From an uncultured Leptotrichia sp. (GTDB lineage: Bacteria > Fusobacteriota > Fusobacteriia > Fusobacteriales > Leptotrichiaceae), in NCBI GenBank assembly GCA_937925095.1, contig CALEXX010000040.1, positions 17,708 through 81,707 on the forward strand: 64,000 nucleotides of DNA, given 5' to 3'. Shown here piece after piece: positions 49,946 through 58,114 of the stretch (position 1 is the first letter of the stretch; each line of letters begins with the position of its first letter). The position numbers and the translations under genes were made by a program. The notes under the pieces were generated by a model, which ran no database searches, was not told the origin of the DNA, and saw only the letters and a program-made list of their open reading frames with translations.

Positions 49946-50443
49946 ATGAAATTATCAAAAGATTTAGAAAAAGAATTAAACAGACAATTAAACATGGAAT
50001 TGGCAGCAGCTTATCAATATCAGGCAATGGCAGCACACTTTGAATATATTGGATTAGACGGATTTGCTAAATGGATGAATGGACATGCAGCTGAAGAAAG
50101 AGAACATGCACAAAAATTCTATGATTATATCTTATTAAGAGGTGGAAAAGTTACATTGGAAGCACTTGATGCACCTAAAGGAACTTTTGCTACAATTTTA
50201 GAAGTATTTAACGATGCTATGGATCATGAAAAAGCAGTAACTGCTTCAATCGAAGGAATTTATGCTTTAGCAAGAAGCTTAAATGATTTTGGAGCTGAAA
50301 ACTTCCTTAACTGGTTCGTAACTGAACAGGAAGAAGAAGAAGACTTATTTGATACAATCATAACTAAGTTAAATCTGTTTAAAGTTGATGAAAATACAGC
50401 AGCATTATATGAATTTGATGAAGCATTAGGAAAAGCTGAATAA
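49946..50443 (+). CDS. ftnA: Bacterial non-haem ferritin
   Basis: 165 residues, 24-mer iron storage protein. Ferroxidase ligands are visible in E-L-A-A-A-Y-Q-Y (first glutamate about 17), the H-A-A-E-E-R-E-H-A motif (E50, H53 region), Glu about 94 and the F-V-T-E-Q-E-E-E-E segment. There is no haem-binding methionine of bacterioferritin. It oxidises and stores Fe(II), limiting Fenton chemistry. Placed 31 bp after the regulator. Confidence 0.95.
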   Translation: MKLSKDLEKELNRQLNMELAAAYQYQAMAAHFEYIGLDGFAKWMNGHAAEEREHAQKFYDYILLRGGKVTLEALDAPKGTFATILEVFNDAMDHEKAVTASIEGIYALARSLNDFGAENFLNWFVTEQEEEEDLFDTIITKLNLFKVDENTAALYEFDEALGKAE

Positions 50444-50444
50444 G

Positions 50445-50606
50445 ATGGAAAAATATGTTTGTACAGACTGTGGATATATTTATGATTTTAAAATAGGAGA
50501 TCCTGATAATAAAATAAAATCAGGAACTACATTTGAAGATATTACTGAAAAATGGGTATGCCCATTATGTGCAGCAAAAAAAGAAAAATTTAAGAAATTA
50601 AAATAA
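50445..50606 (+). CDS. Rubredoxin
   Basis: 53 residues starting 1 bp after the ferritin stop. Two C-x-x-C knuckles, C-T-D-C-G-Y (6, 9) and C-P-L-C (39, 42), enclose the typical Y-D and W-V-C-P segments, so one Fe(Cys)4 centre is expected. Rubredoxin donates electrons in oxygen and peroxide reductase systems of anaerobes and can also reduce ferritin-like diiron sites. AAGATGG gives no clear separate ribosome binding site, so it is likely translated by coupling to ferritin. Confidence 0.94.
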   Translation: MEKYVCTDCGYIYDFKIGDPDNKIKSGTTFEDITEKWVCPLCAAKKEKFKKLK

Positions 50607-50618
50607 TAAATAGATACA

Positions 50619-50657
50619 AGAGATAATTTAGTTTTCTAATATAAATTATCTCTTTTT
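50619..50657 (+). terminator. Terminator of the regulator-ferritin-rubredoxin operon
   Basis: 12-bp stem AGAGATAATTTA (50619-50630) with TAAATTATCTCT (50642-50653), then T residues. Confidence 0.9.
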
Positions 50658-50798
50658 CTGTATGTTTGGACATAAAATGTACAAATTGGTATAAATTCTA
50701 TTTGAATTTACTTTTTTTTATAAAATAAAATATTTATAGTAGATTTTTAAAAGAATTACTGATATAATGGAAATACTTGTAAAAAAATAGGAGGAGAT

Positions 50799-52613
50799 AT
50801 GGGAATTAGAAATCATAAAGGGACAATTAAAATAGTCTCTATCATTTTAATACTCGGTTTTGCTTTATCTATGATAATAAGTGGAATTCTTTTTTTGAAA
50901 AATAGTGTTGTAAACCATGATTCACATAGACAAGTGATAGCAAAAGTCGATGGAAAGAAAATCTATAGGGATGAATTTGAAAGAGAGCTGTACCACTTGA
51001 AAAATAATATGTCAGCACTTAATTCACAGAAAAAACAGCAACTTGCTCAAATGGGTGTAGCTACAGACACAATGCAGGAATTGCCTGAAAATATATTAAA
51101 AGAATACATTTTTCAGACTATGATTGATAGGGAAGTATTACTGGCCGGAGCAAAAAAATTAAAAATAAAAGCTGATGAAAGTGTTATAAATAAAGCTATA
51201 GAAAATGCACAAAAACAGGCAGGAGGGAAAGCCAATCTTATACAGGCTTTAACTCAGAGCGGATATAACTTGACAACTTATAAGGAAGTTTTAAGGGAAC
51301 AGGAAGTAGCTAAAAAGGTTCAGGAAAAAGTACTTTCCTCTTCAAAAGTAAGTGCCGAAGAAGTGAAGAAAATGTACGAAAGACTTAGATACAGCAGCCT
51401 TTCAGAAAGAACTTTCGAAGAATCAAAAAAAGAAATAGAAGATTCTTTAAATGGTGAAATGGCAGATGCCCTTATTAATTCGTTTATCGAAAAGGAAAAA
51501 GCTAAAACAAAAATAGAAATAGTAAGTCCTGAATTTAAAAAACTTTACGAAGATTCAAATAAAGTGGTAATTGAAAAGGATGGATATAAATATACAAATG
51601 CTTCATTAAATGAACAGCTTATGTCTTTATATATGTCAACACCTCAAGGATATTCAAAAGAAATGGTTGATACATTGACAAATGGTCTTAAATCCAGTTT
51701 GGAAAGACTTCTGAAAATTAAGGCTAAAGCAAAAGAAGCAGGAATTAAAGTTTCTCCTGAACTGACAGGATTGAGTGAATTAAGCAGTTATTCAAAAAAA
51801 TATTACAACTATCTGATTGATACTTATAAACCGTCTGAAGCGGCAATGCAGGAAAGATTTAACTCTAAAAAGGAATTGTATAATACTCAGAACACTATTT
51901 CAGGATATGTAATCGGAGATGAGTATACTGCATCAAGTAAGGATATTGAAGCAGCAAAAAAACAGGCAGAAGATATAATGAAATCATTAACAGTTGAAAA
52001 TTTTGCTGAAAAAGCAAAACAATTCAGTAAAGATCCAGGTTCTGCACAAAATGGCGGAAGTCTTGGTGGTGAAATTGACTTGACACAGCTTGTACCTGAA
52101 TTTGCTGAAGCTGTAAAAAAAGCTGAAAAGGGTAAAATTGTAGGACCTGTGAAAACACAGTTTGGATATCACATAATATATGTGCAGGATAAAAATGCCA
52201 ACCTTGCAAAAGTAAGCCATATATTAATAATGCCAACAATATCACAGGAAACAAAAGATGCACTTGTAAAAAGATTAAATGATGTTAAAGCGGAAATTGA
52301 TTCTAAGAAAGTAACTTGGGAACAGGTTGAATCACAAGGTAAATACAACTTCTCAGTAAAAGAGAAATTTAAAACATTGGCAAAAAATGACAGCATTCCA
52401 GGAATTGGTAAAAATGATCCTACACTAATGGATAAGTTATTTGCTTCAAAAACTGGAGAAGTATTAACTCAGCAGGAAGAATTTGGATATTTCCTACTGG
52501 GGAAAACAGGTGAAGTACCGTTTAAAGAAGCAACGTTTGCAGATGTAAAAGAAAGAATAAGATTGGAATTCGCAATAGAGTATGCAAATAATGAACTTGA
52601 AAACATAAAATAG
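50799..52613 (+). CDS. PpiD/SurA-like peptidyl-prolyl isomerase (envelope foldase)
   Basis: 604 residues. One N-terminal membrane helix (about 12-34), a SurA_N-type helical chaperone region (about 45-200), and a parvulin rotamase domain (about 370-470) with S-K-D-P-G-S-A-Q-N-G-G-S-L-G and Q-F-G-Y-H-I-I. A second, degenerate parvulin-like segment follows (V-S-H-I-L-I-M to the end). Anchored in the inner membrane facing the periplasm, it should assist folding of exported and outer-membrane proteins such as the OmpA- and FadA-type products here. AGGAGG site. Confidence 0.88.
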   Translation: MGIRNHKGTIKIVSIILILGFALSMIISGILFLKNSVVNHDSHRQVIAKVDGKKIYRDEFERELYHLKNNMSALNSQKKQQLAQMGVATDTMQELPENILKEYIFQTMIDREVLLAGAKKLKIKADESVINKAIENAQKQAGGKANLIQALTQSGYNLTTYKEVLREQEVAKKVQEKVLSSSKVSAEEVKKMYERLRYSSLSERTFEESKKEIEDSLNGEMADALINSFIEKEKAKTKIEIVSPEFKKLYEDSNKVVIEKDGYKYTNASLNEQLMSLYMSTPQGYSKEMVDTLTNGLKSSLERLLKIKAKAKEAGIKVSPELTGLSELSSYSKKYYNYLIDTYKPSEAAMQERFNSKKELYNTQNTISGYVIGDEYTASSKDIEAAKKQAEDIMKSLTVENFAEKAKQFSKDPGSAQNGGSLGGEIDLTQLVPEFAEAVKKAEKGKIVGPVKTQFGYHIIYVQDKNANLAKVSHILIMPTISQETKDALVKRLNDVKAEIDSKKVTWEQVESQGKYNFSVKEKFKTLAKNDSIPGIGKNDPTLMDKLFASKTGEVLTQQEEFGYFLLGKTGEVPFKEATFADVKERIRLEFAIEYANNELENIK

Positions 52614-52664
52614 GTTTTAATAATTCAAAATTAAGAAAAATTTACGGTAATCGTAAAAAATTGT

Positions 52665-52693
52665 TTTGAAAATAAATAGACATTGTGATATAA
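52665..52693 (+). promoter_or_regulatory. Promoter of eno
   Basis: TTGAAA (52665-52670), 17-bp spacer, perfect TATAAT (52688-52693). A small inverted repeat TTTACG-GTAAT-CGTAAA lies just upstream (52640-52657). Confidence 0.75.
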
Positions 52694-52734
52694 TCAAAGT
52701 GTAAATTAAATAAATATGATGGAGGTAATTACAA

Positions 52735-54054
52735 ATGACTAGAATTGAAGATATCTATGCAAGAGAGATACTTGATTCAAGAGGAAATCCAACTGTTGAA
52801 GTGGAAGTATTTTTAGAAGGCGGAGCAATGGGAAGAGCATCTGTACCGTCAGGGGCATCTACTGGAGAACACGAAGCAGTTGAATTAAGAGATGGTGACA
52901 AATCCAGATACTTAGGAAAAGGTGTGTTAAAAGCAGTTGAAAATGTAAATACAGTTTTAGCTGAAAACTTAATTGGAATGGACGCTTTAGATCAAGTTGC
53001 TATTGATAAAGCAATGATAGCTCTAGACGGAACACCTAATAAAGGAAAATTAGGGGCAAACGCAATACTTGGAGTTTCATTGGCAGTAGCTAAGGCAGCG
53101 GCAAATCAATTGGGAATACCTTTATATAGATATTTAGGAGGAGTTAATGCAAAAGAATTACCTGTTCCTATGATGAATATTTTAAATGGTGGATCTCACG
53201 CTGACTCTGCAGTTGACGTTCAAGAATTCATGGTACAACCTGTTGGAGCAAAAACTTACAAAGAAGCTTTAAGAATGGGTGCTGAAATATTCCATCACCT
53301 AGGAAAACTTTTAAAAGCTAACGGAGACTCTACAAACGTAGGAAATGAAGGAGGATATGCACCTGCTAACATTAATGGTACTGAGGGAGCATTAGACATC
53401 ATTTCTAAAGCAGTTGAAGCTGCAGGATATAAATTAGGTGAAGAAATTACATTCGCAATGGATGCTGCTTCATCTGAATTTGCAAAAAAAGAAGGAGACA
53501 AATATGTTTACACATTCGCAAGAGAAGGTGGAGTAGTAAGATCTTCTGAAGAAATGGTAGAATGGTATGCAGGATTATGCGAAAAATATCCTATCGTATC
53601 AATTGAAGATGGTCTGGCTGAAGATGACTGGGCAGGATTCAAATTATTAACTGAAAAATTAGGTAAAAAAGTTCAATTAGTAGGAGACGATTTATTCGTT
53701 ACAAATACTGAAAGACTTGAAAGAGGAATTAAAGAAGGAATCGCAAACTCAATATTAATAAAAGTTAACCAAATTGGTACATTAACTGAAACATTAGATG
53801 CTATTGAAATGGCTAAAAAAGCAGGATATACTGCAGTAGTATCTCACAGATCAGGAGAAACTGAAGATGATACAATAGCCGATATAGCTGTTGCAACAAA
53901 CGCAGGACAAATTAAAACAGGATCTGCTTCAAGAACAGACAGAATGGCTAAATACAACCAATTATTAAGAATTGAAGATGATTTAGCAGATGAAGCTGTT
54001 TACGAAGGTAAAAAAGCATTCTATAATATAAATATTTGCAGTTGCGGAAAATAA
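52735..54054 (+). CDS. eno: Enolase
   Basis: 439 residues, glycolytic 2-phosphoglycerate dehydratase, cytoplasmic but often surface-displayed. It has R-E-I-L-D-S-R-G-N-P-T-V-E-V, the S-T-G-E-H-E-A-V-E-L-R-D loop, metal ligands in A-M-D-A-A and S-I-E-D-G-L and in G-D-D-L-F-V-T-N, the active-site lysine in L-I-K-V-N-Q-I-G and the S-H-R-S-G-E-T-E-D-T signature. The extreme C-terminus N-I-C-S-C-G-K carries two cysteines, less usual. Codon use is highly biased (TTA, GGA, GAA), typical of high expression. Confidence 0.97.
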   Translation: MTRIEDIYAREILDSRGNPTVEVEVFLEGGAMGRASVPSGASTGEHEAVELRDGDKSRYLGKGVLKAVENVNTVLAENLIGMDALDQVAIDKAMIALDGTPNKGKLGANAILGVSLAVAKAAANQLGIPLYRYLGGVNAKELPVPMMNILNGGSHADSAVDVQEFMVQPVGAKTYKEALRMGAEIFHHLGKLLKANGDSTNVGNEGGYAPANINGTEGALDIISKAVEAAGYKLGEEITFAMDAASSEFAKKEGDKYVYTFAREGGVVRSSEEMVEWYAGLCEKYPIVSIEDGLAEDDWAGFKLLTEKLGKKVQLVGDDLFVTNTERLERGIKEGIANSILIKVNQIGTLTETLDAIEMAKKAGYTAVVSHRSGETEDDTIADIAVATNAGQIKTGSASRTDRMAKYNQLLRIEDDLADEAVYEGKKAFYNINICSCGK

Positions 54055-54065
54055 TAGTATAAAAT

Positions 54066-54106
54066 AAAAAACTGCTCTGAAGGAATTTTCCTTCAAAGCA
54101 GTTTTT
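54066..54106. terminator. Terminator of eno
   Basis: Long stem AAAAACTGCT (54066-54075) with AGCAGTTTTT (54097-54106), continued inward by TGAAGGAA/TTCCTTCA with a short loop. Confidence 0.93.
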
Positions 54107-54163
54107 AATGATAAAATATAGTCAAATTTCGATACAAGTGTCTATTACTGGTAATTTTTACAT

Positions 54164-54218
54164 ATTGATTAATTATCAATAAATAAAAATTGACAATAAA
54201 AGATAAATAATATATAAT
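54164..54218 (+). promoter_or_regulatory. Promoter and upstream inverted repeat of the FadA-like gene pair
   Basis: Consensus-perfect TTGACA (54190-54195), 17-bp spacer, TATAAT (54213-54218). An inverted repeat ATTGAT-TAATT-ATCAAT (54164-54180) ends 9 bp before the -35 and could be an activator or repressor site. Strong expression of the adhesin pair is expected. Confidence 0.8.
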
Positions 54219-54272
54219 ATATAAAAGCTTTAAATGTAATCAGAACAAATGGTACATGTATAGGAGGATAAT

Positions 54273-54653
54273 ATGAAAAAATTAGGAGCTTTATTTTTAA
54301 TTCTAAGTGCTGTTTCTTTTGCAGGTTATCAGGAAATAAACGCAAAGTATAACCAATTGGAATCTCAGTTTACACACTTAGTAAATCTTGAAAACCAAGA
54401 GTATGCAAAATTAAGAGCAAATGCAGAAGTTGCATCAAGAAAATTAGATGAAAGACAACGTTTAAAAGTAGCTCTTGAAGACAGAATCGCAAAAATCGAA
54501 GGTTCTGCAGGAGCAAAATTCTTTAAGGGAGAATATGGAGATCTTGTTAAAGAATATAAAAACGTAGTAAAAGCATTAGATGAAGAAATCAAATCTTTAT
54601 CTAAAACAGTAGAAAATTATCAAGCAGTTGAATCACTAAAAGGAGGAAATTAG
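54273..54653 (+). CDS. FadA-family adhesin-like protein 1
   Basis: 126 residues. Signal peptide of about 18 residues ending S-F-A-G. The mature part is almost entirely an alpha-helical hairpin (heptad-rich, about 22-120) with the family segments E-N-Q-E-Y-A-K-L-R-A, A-K-F-F-K-G-E-Y-G-D-L-V-K-E-Y and the end V-E-S-L-K-G-G-N, close in layout to Fusobacterium FadA (129 residues). FadA multimerises on the surface and mediates host-cell attachment and invasion. That activity is not proven for this homologue. First of a tandem pair, 2 bp before the second. Confidence 0.87.
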   Translation: MKKLGALFLILSAVSFAGYQEINAKYNQLESQFTHLVNLENQEYAKLRANAEVASRKLDERQRLKVALEDRIAKIEGSAGAKFFKGEYGDLVKEYKNVVKALDEEIKSLSKTVENYQAVESLKGGN

Positions 54654-54655
54654 TA

Positions 54656-55060
54656 ATGAAAAAGAAATTAGCAGTTTTATTAGGAGTATTAGTATTAAGT
54701 AGCGTTGGGTTCTCAGCAGCTAAAAAAGCACCAGCAAGTGGATCTTCGCTTGAAAGTAGCTTAAGCAACTTAGAAGCTCAATTACAAAAATTGGAACAAA
54801 TGGAAGAAAACAAATTCAGAGAACAAGAAGCAGTTGCAAATGCGGCTCAACAAAGATTAGACAATTACTTAAAAATGGATGCAGCAATCGATCAAAGAAT
54901 AGCTGATATCGAAGCTAATGCTGACACAAGTATTTTTGGAAAAGAATTCAAACAAAAAGCAGCTGAATACAAAAAATTAAAAGAAGAATTAGCTAAAGAA
55001 ATCAAAAAAGAGCAACAAATCTTAGAAAACTTTGAATTATTGAAATCTTTAAGAAACTAA
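54656..55060 (+). CDS. FadA-family adhesin-like protein 2
   Basis: 134 residues, paralogue of the preceding gene. Signal peptide to about residue 21 (G-F-S-A), a Ser/Ala-rich spacer (K-K-A-P-A-S-G-S-S), then the helical hairpin with N-K-F-R-E-Q-E-A, F-G-K-E-F-K-Q-K-A-A-E-Y-K-K-L and the end L-L-K-S-L-R-N. AGGAGG at the end of the upstream gene serves as its site, so the two are co-translated. The pair may make mixed filaments; this is inference. Confidence 0.87.
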   Translation: MKKKLAVLLGVLVLSSVGFSAAKKAPASGSSLESSLSNLEAQLQKLEQMEENKFREQEAVANAAQQRLDNYLKMDAAIDQRIADIEANADTSIFGKEFKQKAAEYKKLKEELAKEIKKEQQILENFELLKSLRN

Positions 55061-55080
55061 TCATAGTAATAAAAATTCAT

Positions 55081-55121
55081 AATCGATAGGATAGCAAGAT
55101 TGTTACTCTATCGATTATTTT
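55081..55121 (+). terminator. Terminator of the FadA-like pair
   Basis: Perfect 9-bp stem AATCGATAG (55081-55089) with CTATCGATT (55108-55116), then ATTTT. Confidence 0.8.
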
Positions 55122-55125
55122 ATAT

Positions 55126-55202
55126 GTATCTGTAGCTCAACTGGATAGAGCGTCTGACTTCGGATCAGAAGGCTTGGGGTTCGATTCCTCACAGGTACGC
55201 CA
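55126..55202 (+). tRNA. tRNA-Arg (anticodon TCG)
   Basis: Acceptor GTATCTG with CAGGTAC (one G-U), anticodon stem TCTGA/TCAGA around CTTCGGA, T-loop GTTCGATTC, CCA encoded. It reads the CGA family, which is rare in this AGA-rich genome, so TCG in place of the usual ACG is notable. Confidence 0.95.
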
Positions 55203-55275
55203 TTTTTTAATTGATTAAGGGGGAATCATTTAAAAGGGGATGGAATTACAGGAGATATATATAATTGGGGGATAA

Positions 55276-55950
55276 ATGAAAAATAATGAGGGACATAGGG
55301 GAAGACTGAGAAACAGATTTTTAATGTCAGGGTTATCAGGATTTCAGGATTATGAAATTTTAGAATTACTTCTGACTTATGTTATTGTAAGAAAAGATTG
55401 TAAGGAAATTGCAAAAGAATTACTCGAAAAATATGGAGATTTGTATACATTACTGAAGCAGTCTCCTAAAGAACTGGAAAAAAATAAATATATAACTGAA
55501 AGAACTGCAATATTTTTTAAAATGCTGTTTTCCATAATTGAAAGGCAGTTATATCTAAAAATACACAATGAGAAAATTACTATTTCAAGTAATGTGCAGC
55601 TACTTGATTATTTAAAATTTTCTCTGTTAAACAGGGAAATTGAAGTATTTAAAGTACTGTTTTTAAATACTCAGAATGAACTTCTGAAGGAAGAAGAACT
55701 ATTTAAAGGGACAATTGACAGAAGTACTGTCTATATAAGGGAATTAATAAAAAAAATACTGAATTACAATGCAAAATCAGTAATTCTGGTGCACAATCAT
55801 CCGGCAGGTTCATTAAGACCGTCACAGGCTGATATTGCACTAACGAGAAAAGTCAAGGAGATATTTGAAGGAATAGAGATACGTTTACTGGATCATATAA
55901 TAATAAGTGAGAAAGGATATTTCAGTTTTTTAGAGGGTGGAATTTTATGA
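55276..55950 (+). CDS. radC: RadC family protein (JAB/MPN domain)
   Basis: 224 residues. N-terminal helix-hairpin-helix-like region with G-H-R-x-R-L-R-x-R-F and a C-terminal JAB metal site: E in I-x-V-F-K-V-L-F-L, H-N-H-P-A-G-S (about 175-181), S, and D in the P-S-Q-A-D segment. RadC is often called a DNA repair protein, though its reaction is not settled. GGGGG-type site precedes the ATG. It overlaps the next gene by 4 bp. Confidence 0.93.
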   Translation: MKNNEGHRGRLRNRFLMSGLSGFQDYEILELLLTYVIVRKDCKEIAKELLEKYGDLYTLLKQSPKELEKNKYITERTAIFFKMLFSIIERQLYLKIHNEKITISSNVQLLDYLKFSLLNREIEVFKVLFLNTQNELLKEEELFKGTIDRSTVYIRELIKKILNYNAKSVILVHNHPAGSLRPSQADIALTRKVKEIFEGIEIRLLDHIIISEKGYFSFLEGGIL

Positions 55951-56459
55951 AAGTATTAAATATAAAATTTAGGAAAACAAAAAAAGTTTATCCGTTTTTA
56001 ATAAATGAATTTCAAAATTTTCAAAAGGGAGATCATGTAATTGTTGACACAATAAGAGGTGAACAGATAGGAATAGTTTTGGGAGTGGCAAATAAGCTAG
56101 GAATGGAACTTGAAGAAAATGATGAAGTAAAAATAAGGGAAGTAAAGAGAAAATTAACAGAAAAGGAAGTTGAAAAGCTTAAGGAATTAGATATTAAAGC
56201 TGATGAAGCTTATTTTAAATGTAAAAAAATAGTAAAGGATATTTTGCCTGAAATGAATCTGGTAATTGGAGAGTATACTTTTGATGAAAATAAATTAATT
56301 TTTTATTTTACTGCTGAAACTAGACTTGATTTCAGAGAACTTGTAAAAGAGGTAAATAGGACATTCAGAAAGAGGGTAGAATTTTACCAGATAAAGCAAA
56401 ATGATGAAGGGAGAATTTTAAGTGCATTTGGAAAGTACGGAAAGGAAATATACTGGTAA
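55947..56459 (+). CDS. PSP1/RicT-like paralogue lacking the cysteine cluster
   Basis: 170 residues matching the N-terminal two-thirds of the adjacent RicT-like protein: K-G-D-H-V-I-V-D-T-x-R-G, K-E-V-E-K-L-K-E-L, L-V-I-G-E-Y-T-F-D-E-N-K-L-I-F-Y-F and D-F-R-E-L-V-K-E-V. Where RicT proteins have the conserved C-G-N-C-G-K-T-L-C-C, this one has F-G-K-Y-G-K-E-I-Y-W and then stops. All cluster cysteines are replaced and the C-terminal domain is gone. It overlaps both radC and the full-length paralogue, so is still translated as a unit. Possibly a regulator or partner of the complete protein. Confidence 0.8.
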   Translation: MKVLNIKFRKTKKVYPFLINEFQNFQKGDHVIVDTIRGEQIGIVLGVANKLGMELEENDEVKIREVKRKLTEKEVEKLKELDIKADEAYFKCKKIVKDILPEMNLVIGEYTFDENKLIFYFTAETRLDFRELVKEVNRTFRKRVEFYQIKQNDEGRILSAFGKYGKEIYW

Positions 56460-57348
56460 CAATATCTGCAGTATAGGAAATGAAGAAAACGTTTTAGAAC
56501 AGGTAATAGACGTATATTTTGATGCGTTTCAAAAAAGATATTATTTTCTTAATAATCCTAAGTTTTCAGTGGAAATAAATGACCAGGTAATTGTAGAAAC
56601 ACAGATGGGATTAGCAATAGGAAAGGTAATATCTCTAAAAAAAGACGCTATAAAAAGTAATGGGGAACCTCTTAAAATGATTATAAGAGTTGCTACAAAA
56701 AAAGATATTGAAAAAAATAATGAATTAAAAACAGAAGCAATAAAAGCGGGGTATATATTTAAAAACAAACTTAGGAAATACAACCTTAATCTTAAATTAG
56801 TGTCAACTGAATATACGTTTGATAAGAAAAAGTTAATTTTTTATTTTGCTTCAGAAGACAGAGTTGATTTTAGGGAACTTGTGAAAGAATTAGCTTCTAT
56901 TTTCAGGGTTAGAATAGAGCTTAGACAGATAGGGGTAAGAGATTATGCCAAAATGGTAGGGGACTGTGGAAACTGTGGAAAAACATTATGCTGTAAATCA
57001 ATAATAAATAAATTTGATTCAGTTTCAATAAAAATGGCAAGAGAACAGGGAGTATCGGTAGCTCCTTCAAAAATTTCAGGAGTATGCGGAAGACTGAAAT
57101 GCTGCATGGGATTTGAAAATGCCCAGTATCTGGAAGTGAAGGAAGATTTTCCGGCTATTGGTCAGTCTGTTATGACTGCTGAAGGAAAAGGAAATGTAGT
57201 AAGTATGAATATGCTGAATGATATTATTTTTGTAAATATTGAAGGAAAAGGTCTGCAGAGATACAGTCTGTCAGAAATAAAATTTAATAAAAAAGAAAAA
57301 ATAGAAATTGAAAAAACACAGGTTTGCTGTTATGAAGAAAGTAACTAA
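56422..57348 (+). CDS. ricT: PSP1 domain / RicT-like regulatory iron-sulfur protein
   Basis: 308 residues. PSP1 domain (about 40-185) plus the cysteine-bearing tail: D-C-G-N-C-G-K-T-L-C-C and C-G-R-L-K-C-C-M-G-F. In Bacillus, RicT (YaaT) forms with RicA and RicF a [4Fe-4S] complex that assists RNase Y mRNA processing and affects development; ricA and ricF are not seen here. The start is a GTG at 56422 after GGGAG, inside the paralogue. The first about 20 residues are poorly conserved, so a later start is possible. It overlaps the methyltransferase gene by 17 bp. Confidence 0.85.
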   Translation: MHLESTERKYTGNNICSIGNEENVLEQVIDVYFDAFQKRYYFLNNPKFSVEINDQVIVETQMGLAIGKVISLKKDAIKSNGEPLKMIIRVATKKDIEKNNELKTEAIKAGYIFKNKLRKYNLNLKLVSTEYTFDKKKLIFYFASEDRVDFRELVKELASIFRVRIELRQIGVRDYAKMVGDCGNCGKTLCCKSIINKFDSVSIKMAREQGVSVAPSKISGVCGRLKCCMGFENAQYLEVKEDFPAIGQSVMTAEGKGNVVSMNMLNDIIFVNIEGKGLQRYSLSEIKFNKKEKIEIEKTQVCCYEESN

Positions 57349-58039
57349 TGATTTTTATATTGAAAAATTAGAAAGTGTAGACAAAAAAATTATAGTAAAG
57401 GATGAAGGGCTGAAAATTACAGAAGATGCCCTTCTTTTGTCAAATTTTGTAAAAAGAAAGCTGGATAGCTGCAGGAAAGAAGATACTAGGAAAAGATTGG
57501 ATATATTACTGGAAATAGGATCAGGGCAAGGAACGATACCTCTGCTTTTATCTGAAGTTAAAACAATAGAAAAAATTTATGCTGTGGAAATTCAGGAAAG
57601 TATTTTTAAACATCTGAATGAAAATATAAAAATAAATCAGCTGGAAGATAAAATTATTGGGATAAACGAAGACATAAAAGATATACAGGGAGAATATGGG
57701 TATATTGTTTCGAATCCTCCCTATAGAAAAGTTAGCTCGGGAAAATTACCGGAAAGTGAGTCTGAAAGAATAAGTAAATATGAAGTAAGTCTTACTTTAG
57801 AAGGATTATTTATGCAAATAAGACGACTTCTAAAAAATTATGGAGAATTTTTTGTAATTGTGCCAGATGAAAGGTTAAATGACTGTTTTTCGTATATTTA
57901 TAAAAATAATATGAATATACTGGAACTGGAAGTAAATAAATATAGAAAAAGAAATCTGGTAATAATACATGGGAAAAAAGGTGGAAATCAAAATTCAGGA
58001 ATTAATATAGAAACGGTACAGCAAAATTTAGGAAAATAA
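57332..58039 (+). CDS. tRNA1(Val) adenine-37 N6-methyltransferase-like (TrmN6/YfiC)
   Basis: 235 residues, SAM-dependent N6-adenine methyltransferase. SAM motif L-L-E-I-G-S-G-Q-G-T-I-P (about 59-70), acidic end A-V-E-I-Q, and the catalytic N-P-P-Y (about 128-131) typical of N6-adenine enzymes. The opening D-E-G-L-K-I-T-E-D-A-L-L-L matches the TrmN6 family. The start at 57332 is chosen over 57308 to match family length. Forms one operon with radC and the two PSP1 genes. Confidence 0.85.
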   Translation: MKKVTNDFYIEKLESVDKKIIVKDEGLKITEDALLLSNFVKRKLDSCRKEDTRKRLDILLEIGSGQGTIPLLLSEVKTIEKIYAVEIQESIFKHLNENIKINQLEDKIIGINEDIKDIQGEYGYIVSNPPYRKVSSGKLPESESERISKYEVSLTLEGLFMQIRRLLKNYGEFFVIVPDERLNDCFSYIYKNNMNILELEVNKYRKRNLVIIHGKKGGNQNSGINIETVQQNLGK

Positions 58040-58094
58040 AAACAGCATTTATAAATCATAAAACAGATGAAGATTTATAGACGCTGTTTTTTTA
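58039..58094. terminator. Terminator between converging genes
   Basis: AAAACAGC (58039-58046) with GCTGTTTT (58083-58090), plus inner TATAAATC/GATTTATA. A-tract and T-tract on opposite sides serve both directions. Confidence 0.85.
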
Positions 58095-58114
58095 TGAAAT
58101 TTTATTTGAAAAAA

